This document shows, in pieces, positions 1-9,621 of a stretch of DNA of 64,000 bases. Below the pieces are notes generated by a model. It had not been told where the DNA came from. It did not search any database and saw only the letters and a program-made list of their open reading frames with translations. This stretch comes from Pseudomonas fragi. Its GTDB lineage: Bacteria > Pseudomonadota > Gammaproteobacteria > Pseudomonadales > Pseudomonadaceae. Every line of letters begins with the position of its first letter. The first letter of the stretch is position 1. The stretch lies in assembly GCF_025426255.1 (NCBI RefSeq), contig NZ_CP104861.1, positions 2,542,001-2,606,000 on the forward strand. Reading direction: 5' to 3'. Both the position numbers and the translations under genes were made by a program.

Positions 1-86
1 ATGGCTTTGGTGAAGGTAACTTCAAGGCGCTGTTTGAATCCATCGAACGCGATCAGGTGCGTCGTGGTGTGCTGACGGCTGACTAA
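1..86 (+). CDS. hpd: 4-hydroxyphenylpyruvate dioxygenase, C-terminal end (partial)
   Basis: Only the last 27 codons are inside the window, read in the frame starting at base 3. They encode GFGEGNFKALFESIERDQ and then VRRGVLTAD before a TAA stop. The GFGEGNF stretch is the C-terminal helix that closes the iron-containing active site of HPPD, the tyrosine-degradation enzyme that converts 4-hydroxyphenylpyruvate to homogentisate. The family match is from memory of Pseudomonas HPPD, which ends in nearly the same residues. The rest of the gene lies to the left. Confidence 0.85.
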   Translation, partial: GFGEGNFKALFESIERDQVRRGVLTAD

Positions 87-92
87 AAGCCG

Positions 93-118
93 GTGGCTGC
101 CGCAATGGCAGCCACTTT
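93..118 (+). terminator. Hairpin terminator after hpd
   Basis: GTGGCTGCC (93-101) pairs perfectly with GGCAGCCAC (107-115) across a five-base loop and is followed by TTT. It begins 7 bases after the hpd stop, so it most likely ends hpd transcription. Confidence 0.7.
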
Positions 119-137
119 GCTGATGCAGGTCCAGCTC

Positions 138-205
138 TTGCGGGAGCGGGCCTGCTCGCGATGTGGGCCGCAGAGATGCCTTCGCGAGCAGGCTCGCTCC
201 CGCAA
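138..205. repeat. REP pair (BIME-like)
   Basis: Two inverted copies of the Pseudomonas REP core face each other: gcgggagcgggcctgctcgc, then, after about 20 bases, gcgagcaggctcgctcccgc. Such REP doublets lie between genes and fold into stable hairpins; this one sits between the convergent ends of hpd and the DUF1345 gene. Confidence 0.8.
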
Positions 206-219
206 CTTTGAGAGTCTCG

Positions 220-855
220 TTAGAACAACCCCGCCGCAATATTGATCGAAAACCCCAGCACAGCCGTGTTAAACAAAAAGCCCAACAGGGAGTGCCCCAA
301 TACGGCTTTGCGCATTTCGCGGGTGGCAATGCTCACATCAGCTGTCTGCACCGCAACGCTGAGGGTGAAAGAGAAATACATGAAGTCCCAGTAATCCGGG
401 TCCAGTTCCCCTTCAGGAAAGCGCAACGCTGGCTCCGTCCCTTCGTTGTTATAGAACAGCCTTGCGTAATGCAGGCTGAAAATAACCCCGATCATCAACC
501 ATGAACCCACCACAGTCAGTCCGGTAAAACCGTAATGCATAAGGCGGTCGCCATCGCTGAGCTTGTTGCCCGACAGCTCAAGGGTAACGGCGGCCAAGCT
601 GGCAATCGATGCAATGCACACGGTGATCAGCACCATACTGGCGTTTTCATCTTCTACTTCAGCCGTGCGTTTTACGTCACAGGCTTTGGAGCGCATCACC
701 AACCACAACGTCAGAGCCAGATACAGCCATACACCGGCGTTCCAGCCCAACAAAAACTTGGTGGTTATTGTGGCAGCGGGGGCGAAAATGCCGACCGCCA
801 CCCCCAGCAGGGTAGCGGCGGTCAAGCGAGGATGCGTGCGAGCAAGGTGCGGCAT
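220..855 (-). CDS. DUF1345 family inner-membrane protein
   Basis: A 211-residue protein beginning [18 protein letters not shown]. It has about five hydrophobic segments and the C-terminal half reads [20 protein letters not shown], which is the hallmark of the DUF1345 family and recalls the pore region of two-TM potassium channels. Function is unknown for the family. A start 13 codons further upstream is possible, but the ATG at 855 gives a protein that begins like its relatives. It stands alone between REP sequences and the efflux pump genes. Confidence 0.75.
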   Translation of the reverse strand: MPHLARTHPRLTAATLLGVAVGIFAPAATITTKFLLGWNAGVWLYLALTLWLVMRSKACDVKRTAEVEDENASMVLITVCIASIASLAAVTLELSGNKLSDGDRLMHYGFTGLTVVGSWLMIGVIFSLHYARLFYNNEGTEPALRFPEGELDPDYWDFMYFSFTLSVAVQTADVSIATREMRKAVLGHSLLGFLFNTAVLGFSINIAAGLF

Positions 856-907
856 AAACAATCCCTGTTTCTGAGTGTTACTGCACCTTAGCACGCACCG
901 CAGCGTC

Positions 908-3900
908 TTAACCCTGACGTGGTTTGCTTCTTGCGAGTTTCATCACCACCACGAAGAACACCGGTACAAATACCACGGCCAGGGTTGCGACGATCATGCC
1001 GCCAATAACCCCGGTGCCAATGGCTTGCTGACTGGCCGAACTGGCGCCCGTGGCAATGGCTAACGGCACCACGCCGAGGATGAACGCCAGGGAGGTCATC
1101 ACGATCGGACGTAGCCGCAGGCGGGCAGCTTGCACGGTGGCGTCAATCAGATCATGACCTTCGTCGTAGAGAGTCTTGGCAAATTCGATGATCAAAATGG
1201 CGTTTTTGGCCGATAAACCAATGATAGTGATCAGCCCCACCTTGAAGAACACGTCATTGGGCATCCCGCGCAACGTCACGGCCAGTACTGCGCCGAGCAC
1301 TCCCAGCGGCACAACGAGCAACACCGCAGTCGGGATCGACCAGCTTTCGTACAGCGCCGCAAGGCACAGGAACACGATCAGCAGTGACAGCCCCAGCAGA
1401 ATCGGTGCCTGAGCCCCGGACACGCGTTCCTGCAACGATAACCCGGTCCATTCCAGGCCCAGACCTGTAGGCAGCTGGCTGATCAGACGCTCCATTTCGG
1501 CCATCGCCTCGCCGGTGCTGTGCCCTGGAGCCGCCTCACCGGAAACGCTGATCGCCGGGTAGCCGTTGTAGCGCGTCAACTGCGACGGGCCCTTTATCCA
1601 GCGGGCTTCGACGAAGGCCGACAGCGGCACCATCTTGCCGAGGTCGTTGCGCACATTCATTTTCAACAAGTCTTCAACCTGACTGCGCTGATCGCCTTCG
1701 GCCTGAACCACTACCCGCTGCATGCGGCCCTGGTTCGGGAAGTCGTTGACATAGGCCGAGCCCACCGCGGTAGACAGCACTGCACCGATGTCAGCGAAGG
1801 AAATGCCCAGCGCATTGGCACGTTTGCGATCAACCTCAAGCTGCACTTGCGGGCTTTCTGCCAGTGCCTCTTGACGCACATTGGCCAGCACCGAGCTTTT
1901 TGCGGCCAGAGCCAGCAGTTCGCTACGGGCTTGCATCAATGTGTCATAACCGACGCCACCACGGTCTTGCAGGCGCAACTCAAAACCGCTGGAGGTGCCC
2001 AGGCCACTGACCGGAGGCGGCAGAATGGCAAAGGCAATCGCGTCCTTGAGTTCGCTGAAAGCACCGTTCGCCCGGTCAGCGATAGCCGATGCAGAGTCCT
2101 CGGCTCCACGCTGCGACCAGTCCTTGAGGGTGGTAAAGGCCAGCGCTGCGTTTTGTCCGCTCCCCGAAAAGCTGAAGCCCAGAATCATCGTGGTATTACC
2201 CACGCCCGGCTCGCTGGCGTTGTGTGCCTCGATCTGCTCGACCACATTGATCGTGCGGTTCTGGCTGGCGCCCGGCGGCAGTTGTATGTCGGTGATGGTG
2301 TAACCCTGATCCTCGACCGGCAAAAAGGAGGAGGGCAGACGGGCAAAACACACCACCAGAATCACCAGCAAGCCACCGTACACCAGCAGATAACGCCCGC
2401 TGCGCTTGATCAGGTGTACTACCCAGTTCTCATAACCTGCTGACAGGCGTTCGAACTTGCGGTTGAACCAGCCAAAGAAACCGCCCTTGGCATGATGTTC
2501 ACCCTTGGCAATGGGCTTGAGCAGGGTTGCGCATAGCGCCGGGGTCAGGGACAGGGCCAAAAACGCCGAGAACAGGATCGAAGTCGCCATCGACAGCGAG
2601 AACTGCTGGTAAATCACACCCACCGAGCCCGGCATAAACGCCATCGGAATAAACACCGCCACCAGTACCAGGGTGATGCCGATAATCGCGCCGCTGATCT
2701 GGGTCATTGCCTTGCGCGTAGCTTCACGGGGCGATAGTCCTTCGCTGACCATGATCCGCTCGACGTTTTCCACCACCACAATGGCATCGTCCACCAAAAT
2801 GCCGATCGCCAGCACCATGCCGAACATGGTCAGTACGTTGATCGAAAACCCCAACATCAGCATGGTGGCGAACGTGCCCATCAGCGCCACCGGCACCACC
2901 AGGGTAGGGATCAAGGTGTAGCGGATGTTCTGCAAGAACAGGTACATCACCAGAAACACCAGCACCATGGCCTCGACCAGGGTGTAGATGACCTTGGTGA
3001 TCGAGACTTTGACAAACGGCGTGGTGTCATACGGGATGGTGTACTCGACACCGGCCGGGAAATAGCGGCTCAGCTCGTCCATCTTGGCGCGGATCAGGTT
3101 GCCGGTATTCAGCGCGTTCGCCTCCGGGGCCAGCTTGACGCTGAAAGCGCTCGCGGACTTGCCGTTCAGACGGGTGCCGTACTGGTATTCCTGGCTGCCG
3201 ATTTCGACCCGCGCGACATCGCCGACCCGCACGGTAGAGCCATCCGGGTTAGCACGCAGAACAATGTCAGCAAATTCTTGCGGGGTAGATAGCTGCCCTT
3301 TGACCAGAACCGTGGCAGTGATTTCCTGTGTAGAGCGGCCCGGCAAGTCACCGATGCTGCCTGCTGAAACCTGTGCGTTTTGGCTGGCAATCGCTTGGTT
3401 GACATCAGCCGGGGTGAGGTTGAAGCCAATCAGCTTTTGCGGGTCGATCCAGATACGCATCGCTCGTTCGGCGCCATACAACTGGGCCTTGCCGACCCCG
3501 TCGATGCGCTTGACTTCGTTCATCACGTTGCGCGCAAGGTAATCGCTGAGGGCGACCTCATCCAGCGTGCTGGTACTGTCGGCGGTCAGGGTCACCAGCA
3601 TCAAAAAGCCTGAGGAGATTTTTTCGACTTGCAGGCCTTGCTGAATAACCGCCTGTGGCAGGCGCGACTCGACCGCTTTAAGCCGGTTCTGCACATCGAC
3701 CTGAGCCATTTCCGGGTCGGTGCCGGGTTTGAACGTTGCGGTAATGCTGGCACTGCCCAGGCTGCTTTGGGATTCGAAATACAGCAGGCCGTCCGTGCCG
3801 TTGAGCTCTTGCTCAATCAGGCTGACCACACTTTCGTCCAGGGTTTGCGCAGATGCACCGGGGTAAATCGCGTACACCTCAACCTGTGGCGGTGCCACGT

Positions 3901-4015
3901 CGGGGTATTTGGCTACTGGTAACTGCGGGATGGCCAAGGCCCCCGCCAGCAGAATGAACAACGCGACGACCCAGGCAAAGACCGGGCGGTCGATAAAGAA
4001 CTGCGGCATGCTCAC
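908..4015 (-). CDS. HAE1-family RND multidrug efflux permease (MexN-like)
   Basis: This is the inner-membrane proton-driven pump of a tripartite efflux system. At 1035 residues it has the normal HAE1 length, starts with the typical [20 protein letters not shown] first transmembrane helix, has [18 protein letters not shown] in TM4 with the paired aspartates used for proton relay, and a second set of six helices ending near [16 protein letters not shown]. The start is a GTG that overlaps the adapter stop by four bases (GTGA), with an ATG two codons later as an alternative, so the two are translationally coupled. No outer-membrane channel gene follows, so it would need a shared OprM/TolC protein. 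The gene set (adapter, permease, adjacent two-component system) recalls P. aeruginosa MexMN, but that assignment is an inference. Confidence 0.9.
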   Translation of the reverse strand: MSMPQFFIDRPVFAWVVALFILLAGALAIPQLPVAKYPDVAPPQVEVYAIYPGASAQTLDESVVSLIEQELNGTDGLLYFESQSSLGSASITATFKPGTDPEMAQVDVQNRLKAVESRLPQAVIQQGLQVEKISSGFLMLVTLTADSTSTLDEVALSDYLARNVMNEVKRIDGVGKAQLYGAERAMRIWIDPQKLIGFNLTPADVNQAIASQNAQVSAGSIGDLPGRSTQEITATVLVKGQLSTPQEFADIVLRANPDGSTVRVGDVARVEIGSQEYQYGTRLNGKSASAFSVKLAPEANALNTGNLIRAKMDELSRYFPAGVEYTIPYDTTPFVKVSITKVIYTLVEAMVLVFLVMYLFLQNIRYTLIPTLVVPVALMGTFATMLMLGFSINVLTMFGMVLAIGILVDDAIVVVENVERIMVSEGLSPREATRKAMTQISGAIIGITLVLVAVFIPMAFMPGSVGVIYQQFSLSMATSILFSAFLALSLTPALCATLLKPIAKGEHHAKGGFFGWFNRKFERLSAGYENWVVHLIKRSGRYLLVYGGLLVILVVCFARLPSSFLPVEDQGYTITDIQLPPGASQNRTINVVEQIEAHNASEPGVGNTTMILGFSFSGSGQNAALAFTTLKDWSQRGAEDSASAIADRANGAFSELKDAIAFAILPPPVSGLGTSSGFELRLQDRGGVGYDTLMQARSELLALAAKSSVLANVRQEALAESPQVQLEVDRKRANALGISFADIGAVLSTAVGSAYVNDFPNQGRMQRVVVQAEGDQRSQVEDLLKMNVRNDLGKMVPLSAFVEARWIKGPSQLTRYNGYPAISVSGEAAPGHSTGEAMAEMERLISQLPTGLGLEWTGLSLQERVSGAQAPILLGLSLLIVFLCLAALYESWSIPTAVLLVVPLGVLGAVLAVTLRGMPNDVFFKVGLITIIGLSAKNAILIIEFAKTLYDEGHDLIDATVQAARLRLRPIVMTSLAFILGVVPLAIATGASSASQQAIGTGVIGGMIVATLAVVFVPVFFVVVMKLARSKPRQG

Positions 4016-5208
4016 TGATCCGTGGAGTGTGCGAGAGGAAGTGTCGGGTCATCGATTTGTACTTGCTCGCCGGGGCGTGCGTGCTGCAGACCTTGAGTGA
4101 CAATACGGTCACCGGCCTTGAGGCCTGAAGTCACGGCCCAGCGATCATTATGTGCGCTGCCCAGTTGCACTGATTGCAACTGCACACGGTTGTCAGCATC
4201 AATCAACAACACTTGGGCAACCCCGGCGCTGTCACGCAGGACTGCGCGCTGCGGCACGCTGATGCCTTCCTTGTTGACTGCCTGCTCCAGACGCACACGC
4301 ACAAAGCTGCCAGGCAGCAAGTCGTAGTCAGGGTTGGGGAACTCGCTGCGCAGAATGATCTGCCCAGTGCTCGGGTCCACGGTCACATCGGTAAACAGCA
4401 GCTTGCCCGGCAGCGGGTACAGGCTGCCATTGTCGCGAATCAAGGTGGCCTTGGCTTGCTGCTTGCCAACCTGCTGCAACTCCCCGGCACGGAAAGCCTC
4501 GCGCAGGTTGTCCAGATCGCGGGTGGACTGCGTCAGGTCGACATGGATCGGGTTCAGTTGCTGGATGCGTGCCAGCGGCGTGACTTCGCCCTGACCGACC
4601 AGTGCGCCCTCAGTCACCAGTGCACGACCAATGCGACCGGAGATCGGCGCGGTGACGGTGGCGTAGCCTAGGTTCAGTTTGGCGCGCTGAACAGCGGCCT
4701 GGTTGGCGGCAACATCGGCGTTGGCCTGCTGTGCAGCCGCGCGCGCATTGTCATGGTCCTGGCGGCTGATGGCGTTGATTTCAATCAGCTCGGCGTAGCG
4801 CTGGTCTTGCAGTTTTGCCTGCAAGGCAACTGCCTCGGATTTGCGCAGTGCTGCCTGGGCGCTGTCCAGGTCCGCCTTGAACGGTGCCGGGTCAATCAAA
4901 AACAGTACATCGCCCTGTTTGACCTCCGAACCTTCGGTGAATGCGCGCTTGAGCACGACACCGGCAACCCGGGCGCTGACTTGCGCCACGCGCGGGGCCA
5001 CAACCCGGCCGCTCAGCTCGTTGCTGACGGACAGGGGCGCAGTGGCGATGACTTCTGTACGAACCTTGGCCAAAGCAGGTTTGGTTTCAGCGACCGGATT
5101 TTTATCACAGGCACTGATGGCCAGGGCCAGCGCCGTTAGGAATAGCGGGGCGAAGAGCTTTTTCAACGATCGTGCCTTCTTAAATAAGCGGGTTGTTTCT
5201 GTAGGCAT
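4012..5208 (-). CDS. RND efflux periplasmic adapter (HlyD/MexA family lipoprotein)
   Basis: A 398-residue membrane-fusion protein that would bridge the RND permease to an outer-membrane channel. The N-terminus is a lipoprotein signal with lipobox AISAC, so the mature protein is lipid-anchored. The barrel-sandwich (lipoyl) halves are visible as GVVLKRAFTEGSEVKQGDV and ATVTAPISGRIGRALVTEGA, with a helical hairpin between them. A TTG start six codons upstream is possible; the ATG at 5208 fits a normal signal peptide better. It is the first gene of the pump operon and is transcribed away from the response regulator, sharing a short intergenic region that holds repeated TGTGAA motifs. Confidence 0.9.
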   Translation of the reverse strand: MPTETTRLFKKARSLKKLFAPLFLTALALAISACDKNPVAETKPALAKVRTEVIATAPLSVSNELSGRVVAPRVAQVSARVAGVVLKRAFTEGSEVKQGDVLFLIDPAPFKADLDSAQAALRKSEAVALQAKLQDQRYAELIEINAISRQDHDNARAAAQQANADVAANQAAVQRAKLNLGYATVTAPISGRIGRALVTEGALVGQGEVTPLARIQQLNPIHVDLTQSTRDLDNLREAFRAGELQQVGKQQAKATLIRDNGSLYPLPGKLLFTDVTVDPSTGQIILRSEFPNPDYDLLPGSFVRVRLEQAVNKEGISVPQRAVLRDSAGVAQVLLIDADNRVQLQSVQLGSAHNDRWAVTSGLKAGDRIVTQGLQHARPGEQVQIDDPTLPLAHSTDQ

Positions 5209-5233
5209 GCTAAGCGCAGCACGCAAGAGGCGT

Positions 5234-5271
5234 TGTGAAGCTATGTAGAGGGTGTGTGAAAAAGTGTGAAG
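5234..5271. promoter_or_regulatory. TGTGAA direct repeats, candidate OmpR-type operator
   Basis: Three copies of TGTGAA start at 5234, 5255 and 5265, that is 21 and 10 bases apart, so all lie on one face of the helix. OmpR-family regulators bind direct repeats with about 10-base spacing. The site is between the pump operon and the gene for an OmpR-family regulator. Function is inferred. Confidence 0.45.
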
Positions 5272-5335
5272 GTTGTGCTCCTATCCCTGTGAGGTTGTAT
5301 ATCCTTTGGGTTTTCCCCGGTTGTAAGCACATATT

Positions 5336-6037
5336 ATGCCCACTATTTTGCTGGTCGAAGACGATGCCGCTCTTTCGGAGCTGATTGCCAGCTATCTGGA
5401 ACGCAATGGCTATCAGGTCAGTGTGATTGCCCGTGGCGATCAAGTCTGTGACAGAGCAAGAAGTAACCCTCCGGATCTGGTCATTCTTGATCTGATGTTG
5501 CCAGGGCTCGATGGCCTGCAAGTCTGCCGTTTGTTGCGCGCCGAGTCTGCAAGCCTGCCGATCCTGATGTTGACAGCCCGCGACGATAGTCATGATCAGG
5601 TGCTGGGGCTAGAGATGGGGGCTGACGATTATGTGACAAAACCTTGCGAGCCCCGTGTATTGCTGGCTCGCGTGCGTACTCTTTTGCGCCGCAGTAGCCT
5701 GGCCGAGCCACAGTTGGCCAGTGACCGGATCATTATTGGCAACCTGTGCATCGACTTGTCAGAGCGCACGGTTCACTGGCGCGGGCAAGTGATCGAGCTG
5801 TCCAGCGGCGAGTACAACCTGCTGGTGGTGCTGGCGCGGCATGCCGGTGAGGTGCTGAGCCGTGATCAGATCCTGCAGCGTTTACGCGGAATTGAGTTCA
5901 ACGGTACGGACCGTTCTGTCGATGTGGCAATCTCCAAGTTGCGGCGCAAGTTCGATGACTGCGCCGGTGAAGCGCGCAAGATCAAGACTGTGTGGGGCAA
6001 GGGTTACCTGTTCAGCCGCTCTGAATGGGAATGCTGA
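5336..6037 (+). CDS. OmpR-family response regulator
   Basis: A 233-residue regulator with an N-terminal receiver domain (acidic pair ED near residue 8, phospho-acceptor Asp in VILDLMLPGLDG near residue 52, Lys in DYVTKPCEP near residue 102) and a C-terminal winged-helix DNA-binding domain that ends in KTVWGKGYLF. It lies 4 bases before a histidine kinase gene and is divergent from the RND pump, so it most likely controls pump expression in response to an envelope signal. The stimulus cannot be read from the sequence. Confidence 0.92.
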   Translation: MPTILLVEDDAALSELIASYLERNGYQVSVIARGDQVCDRARSNPPDLVILDLMLPGLDGLQVCRLLRAESASLPILMLTARDDSHDQVLGLEMGADDYVTKPCEPRVLLARVRTLLRRSSLAEPQLASDRIIIGNLCIDLSERTVHWRGQVIELSSGEYNLLVVLARHAGEVLSRDQILQRLRGIEFNGTDRSVDVAISKLRRKFDDCAGEARKIKTVWGKGYLFSRSEWEC

Positions 6038-6041
6038 GTCC

Positions 6042-7337
6042 ATGTTCAAAATACTGATACGCCTGTATCTGGTAACGATCGTGTCGTTCGCCATGGCCAG
6101 TTATCTGGTGCCTGGGGTAATCGTGTCGCTGTTTCATGAGCGTTTCATGAACTACAACGTCGATATGTCGCGGGGCATGCAGACCCTGCTGGTCAAACAG
6201 TTCCATCATCTGCCCCCCGAGCAATGGCCGAGTCTTGCCCAAGAACTCGACACGCAATTCCAGCCGATGAGGGTCAATCTGCTGCCCATTACCGATGCGA
6301 AATTCACCGCCGAGGAGCAACGCCAGTTGCAGCAAGGGCAGGGCGTATTGCGTATTGGCGAGTGGGGTTGGCGCACACTGGTGGTTTCACCACTGGACGA
6401 TCAGGTCGCCATTGAATGGGTCATGCCCCCTGATCCGTTTGATATGAGTGTGTTGTACTGGAGTATCAACGTCTTGATCGGTGCTGCCATGCTTGGCGGC
6501 TTGCTGCTGTGGCTGCGCCCGCACTGGCGTGATCTGGAGCGCCTCAAGCTAACGGCGGCGCGCATCGGCCAGGGGCAACTGAGCGAGCGTACGCAGATAT
6601 CCCAACGTTCGAACATTTATGGCCTGGCCACGGTGTTTGACGCCATGGCGCAGGACGTCGAGCATCTGCTCAATCAGCAGCGCGACTTGTTGAATGCGGT
6701 GTCCCATGAATTGCGCACGCCGTTGACACGTCTGGACTTTGGGCTGGCGCTGGTACTGTGCGACGACTTGCCTGAGCCCAGTCGTCAGCGCTTGCAGGTA
6801 TTGGTGGGGCATATTCGCGAACTGGATGAGCTGGTACTGGAGTTACTGTCGTTCAGTCGCCTGCAAAATCCGGCATTGATGCCAGAACGGGTAGAGGTGT
6901 CGCTGGATGAGTTTATCGACAGCATTCTCGGCAGTTTTGATGAGGAACTGGAGGCGCCCGATATCGTGCTGGATGTATTGCTGCACGGAACTCAAGAGCG
7001 CTTTGCCCTTGACCCGCGGTTGACTGCGCGGGCGCTGCAAAACCTGCTGCGCAACGCCATGCGTTACTGCGATCGGCGAATTCAGGTGGGAGTGAATGTT
7101 ACCGGCCAGGGCTGTGAACTGTGGGTGGATGACGACGGGATTGGCATTCCGGAACAGGAGCGTGAGCGTATTTTTGAACCGTTCTACCGTCTGGATCGCA
7201 GCCGGGACCGAGCGACCGGGGGCTTTGGCCTGGGGCTGGCGATCAGTCGGCGCGCCCTGCAGGCGCAGGGCGGTACGCTGAACGTCGAACAGTCACCGTT
7301 GGGCGGTGCTCGCTTCAAGCTCTGGTTGCCGGCTTGA
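6042..7337 (+). CDS. Two-component sensor histidine kinase
   Basis: A 431-residue membrane kinase, partner of the regulator just upstream. TM1 covers roughly residues 5-30, a periplasmic sensor domain of about 100 residues follows, TM2 lies near residues 138-158, then HAMP, the H-box NAVSHELRTPLTR with the phospho-accepting His near residue 222, and the ATPase core with N-box LLRNAMRY, DDDGIGIP and GGFGLGLAI. The start is the ATG at 6042, four bases after the regulator stop; an open frame extends further upstream but runs inside the regulator gene. Confidence 0.92.
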   Translation: MFKILIRLYLVTIVSFAMASYLVPGVIVSLFHERFMNYNVDMSRGMQTLLVKQFHHLPPEQWPSLAQELDTQFQPMRVNLLPITDAKFTAEEQRQLQQGQGVLRIGEWGWRTLVVSPLDDQVAIEWVMPPDPFDMSVLYWSINVLIGAAMLGGLLLWLRPHWRDLERLKLTAARIGQGQLSERTQISQRSNIYGLATVFDAMAQDVEHLLNQQRDLLNAVSHELRTPLTRLDFGLALVLCDDLPEPSRQRLQVLVGHIRELDELVLELLSFSRLQNPALMPERVEVSLDEFIDSILGSFDEELEAPDIVLDVLLHGTQERFALDPRLTARALQNLLRNAMRYCDRRIQVGVNVTGQGCELWVDDDGIGIPEQERERIFEPFYRLDRSRDRATGGFGLGLAISRRALQAQGGTLNVEQSPLGGARFKLWLPA

Positions 7338-7353
7338 AGCGAGGTTTTGCACT

Positions 7354-8235
7354 TTAGATGGAGCGACGCTGACGGCTCACATGCTTCAAGCCTTCAATAA
7401 TCAACACCACCACCGCAAGCCAGATCGGGCCGTAGGTCAACCATTGACCCTCTGCCAGGCTGTCACCCAGCAACAGGGCGACAGCGACCAGCAGCACCGG
7501 CTCGACATAACTGAGCAAGCCGAACAGGCTAAATGGCAGCAGTCGGCTGGCCAGAATATACGCGAAGCCTGCCGCAGCACTGATGATGCCCATCAGCGGC
7601 ACCAGGGCATACAGCGCCTGGCGTTGCTCGCCAAGGTCGACATGCGGCCCTGCCAGCACAAACCAAAGTGCGGCAGGCACCATCAACAGCATATCCAGCC
7701 ATAGCCCGCCGAGGTTATCGATGCCGATCTTCTTGCGCAGCACGAAGTACATCGGGTAACCGACTGCGACTACAAGAGTTGTCCAGGAAAAACCACCCGT
7801 GCGGTACAGCTCATTGGCCACGCCGATGACGGCCAGGGCCGTGGCGATTTTCTGCAAGTGTGACAAGTGTTCGCCGTACACGATGCGTCCGGTAAGGATC
7901 ATCGTCAGTGGCAGCAGGAAATAACCCAGTGATACATCCAGACCATGCCCGTTAAGCGGCCCCCACATAAACATCCACAGCTGCAGGCCGACCAGGAAAC
8001 TGGTGAGCAGCACGCAAGGAATCAGTAGAGGTTTTGCACGTAAGCGATTGAAAATTATGGGAACCCATTTCCAGTCGCCGGAGAGGCAGATAAACAGAGT
8101 CATGAAGGGCAGCGAGATCAGTATTCGCCAGCCGAAGATTTCCTGGCCATCGAGGGGCCAGAGAAGGGAAGTGAACCAGTACAAAACGCCAAACAAGCAG
8201 GAAGCCAAAATCGATAGAACAATACCTTTAGACAC
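7354..8235 (-). CDS. EamA/RarD-like permease, tandem copy 1
   Basis: A 293-residue integral membrane protein with ten predicted helices in two EamA repeats. The start WFTSLLWPLDGQEIFGWRIL resembles RarD, where a similar sequence opens the first repeat, and LLSYVEPVLLVAVALLLGDS is the conserved second-repeat motif. The start is GTG with a GAGG Shine-Dalgarno just upstream. The substrate of RarD-type transporters is unknown. A second, very similar gene lies 259 bases upstream in the same orientation, so this is a tandem duplication. Confidence 0.85.
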   Translation of the reverse strand: MSKGIVLSILASCLFGVLYWFTSLLWPLDGQEIFGWRILISLPFMTLFICLSGDWKWVPIIFNRLRAKPLLIPCVLLTSFLVGLQLWMFMWGPLNGHGLDVSLGYFLLPLTMILTGRIVYGEHLSHLQKIATALAVIGVANELYRTGGFSWTTLVVAVGYPMYFVLRKKIGIDNLGGLWLDMLLMVPAALWFVLAGPHVDLGEQRQALYALVPLMGIISAAAGFAYILASRLLPFSLFGLLSYVEPVLLVAVALLLGDSLAEGQWLTYGPIWLAVVVLIIEGLKHVSRQRRSI

Positions 8236-8445
8236 AACAACCTCAATGGATCTACAGCGTTACTCGTGTGAGTGGGCACATAGCTTGAGGGTGTTGGGGG
8301 ATGTTGGCAAATGCCTTTTAAACCAATTACTTGGGACTGATTCTTGTTGGGGATGCTCAACTCTAAAAAGTGCAAGCAATTACTGGGCCAAAGTCGTTTT
8401 AAACGAGCGTTCGTGTTTTTCAAAAAACTGATTAACGGTAGCGCT

Positions 8446-8473
8446 ATGGGCGCGAGCAAGCCCGCACCCACAT
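8446..8473. repeat. Single REP-like hairpin between the EamA paralogues
   Basis: TGGGCGCGAGCAAGCCCGCA within this stretch is a degenerate Pseudomonas REP core. It lies just past the stop of EamA copy 2. Confidence 0.6.
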
Positions 8474-8494
8474 GCACAGCTACAACCAGGCCGA

Positions 8495-9379
8495 TTACAT
8501 CGACCTGCGTTGACGCACCAGATGCTTGAAGCCTTCAAAAATCAGCACCAGCACCGCCAGCCAGATTGGCAGATAGGTCATCCATTGCCCGGCGCTGATG
8601 CTTTCGCCCAGCAGCAACGCAACAAGAACCAGCAAAACCGGCTCCACGTAGCTGAGCAAGCCGAACAAGCTGAATGCCAGCATCCTGCTGGCCAGGATGT
8701 AGCTGATCAGGGCCAGCGCGCTGATGCCCCCCAGTATCGGAATCAGCGCGTACAGCGCGGGGCGCTGGCTGGCCACTGCAAAGCCTTGCTCACCGCTTTG
8801 CACAAACCACCAGGCCACGGGTATCAGCAGCAACATGTCGAGCCACAGGCCGCCGAGGTTGTCGGTACCTGCACGTTTGCGCAGCACGAAGTACAGGGGA
8901 TAACCAATGGCCACCACCAGCGTGGTCCAGGAGAAGCCGCCCACCCGGTACACCTCATTGGCGACCCCGAGGGTAGCCAGTGCTGCGGCGATTTTTTGCA
9001 GATGTGACAGTTGCTCGCCATACACCATGCGGCCGGTGAGGAGCATCGTCAGCGGTAGCAGGAAGTAGCCCAGGGACACGTCAAGACTGTGACCATTGAG
9101 CGGTGCCCAGAGAAACAGCCAGAGTTGAACGCCCACCAACGCGCTGGACGCAAACAGCACGGCCCAGAGTCGGGGTTGCTGGCGAAGTCGCGAGACGATT
9201 GCCGGAACCAGTCGCCAATCACCGGAAATACACATGAACAGGGTCATGCAGGGCAGGGTCAGGAGCATCCGCCAGCCGAAGATTTCGGCTCCGCTCAAGG
9301 GCCAGAGCAGAGATGTGAAGTAATACATGACACCGAACAGGCTCGATGCCAGAACAGACAGAACAATACCTTTGGACAC
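8495..9379 (-). CDS. EamA/RarD-like permease, tandem copy 2
   Basis: A 294-residue paralogue of the downstream gene: both begin SKGIVLS.LAS.LFGV and share GGFSWTTLVV, DNLGGLWLDMLL and GLLSYVEPVLLV. A longer frame reaches back to 9535, but those extra residues fall inside a palindromic repeat, and the GTG at 9379 has the same context (gaggctgttgtgtc) as the start of copy 1. Both upstream regions also share tagcttgagg. Probable exporter of small metabolites; substrate unknown. Confidence 0.85.
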   Translation of the reverse strand: MSKGIVLSVLASSLFGVMYYFTSLLWPLSGAEIFGWRMLLTLPCMTLFMCISGDWRLVPAIVSRLRQQPRLWAVLFASSALVGVQLWLFLWAPLNGHSLDVSLGYFLLPLTMLLTGRMVYGEQLSHLQKIAAALATLGVANEVYRVGGFSWTTLVVAIGYPLYFVLRKRAGTDNLGGLWLDMLLLIPVAWWFVQSGEQGFAVASQRPALYALIPILGGISALALISYILASRMLAFSLFGLLSYVEPVLLVLVALLLGESISAGQWMTYLPIWLAVLVLIFEGFKHLVRQRRSM

Positions 9380-9457
9380 AACAGCCTCGTTGAAACACGC
9401 ATTTTGATTATTAGAAGTGCGTAGCTTGAGGCCCCGTGAACGATAGGGCAAATTCTC

Positions 9458-9602
9458 GTAGCAGCTGCCGAAGGAACGAGGCTGCGTTCGGGTGCAAAGC
9501 GCCCGTGAATCCTGAATCCGGGATTTGCCTGACACACCGCAGTGTCCGGTTTTACGACGGCTGCGCCGCCGAACGCAGCCTCGTTCCTTCGGCAGCTGCT
9601 AC
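9458..9602. repeat. 145-bp palindromic repeat element, copy A
   Basis: The outer 34 bases (9458-9491) are an exact inverted copy of 9569-9602, separated by 77 bases. The ends begin GTAGCAGCTG and the right half holds ggttttacgacggctgc. A related element with the same ends and the same right-half motif is at 13446-13589. There is no reading frame for a transposase, so this is a non-autonomous REP/MITE-like element. Confidence 0.85.
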
Positions 9603-9621
9603 GGGGATATGCGTATTAGCG

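Noticed and set aside
9380..9535. N-terminal extension of EamA copy 2
   Set aside because: The extension is encoded partly by the palindromic repeat element and is absent from copy 1; the GTG at 9379 is better.
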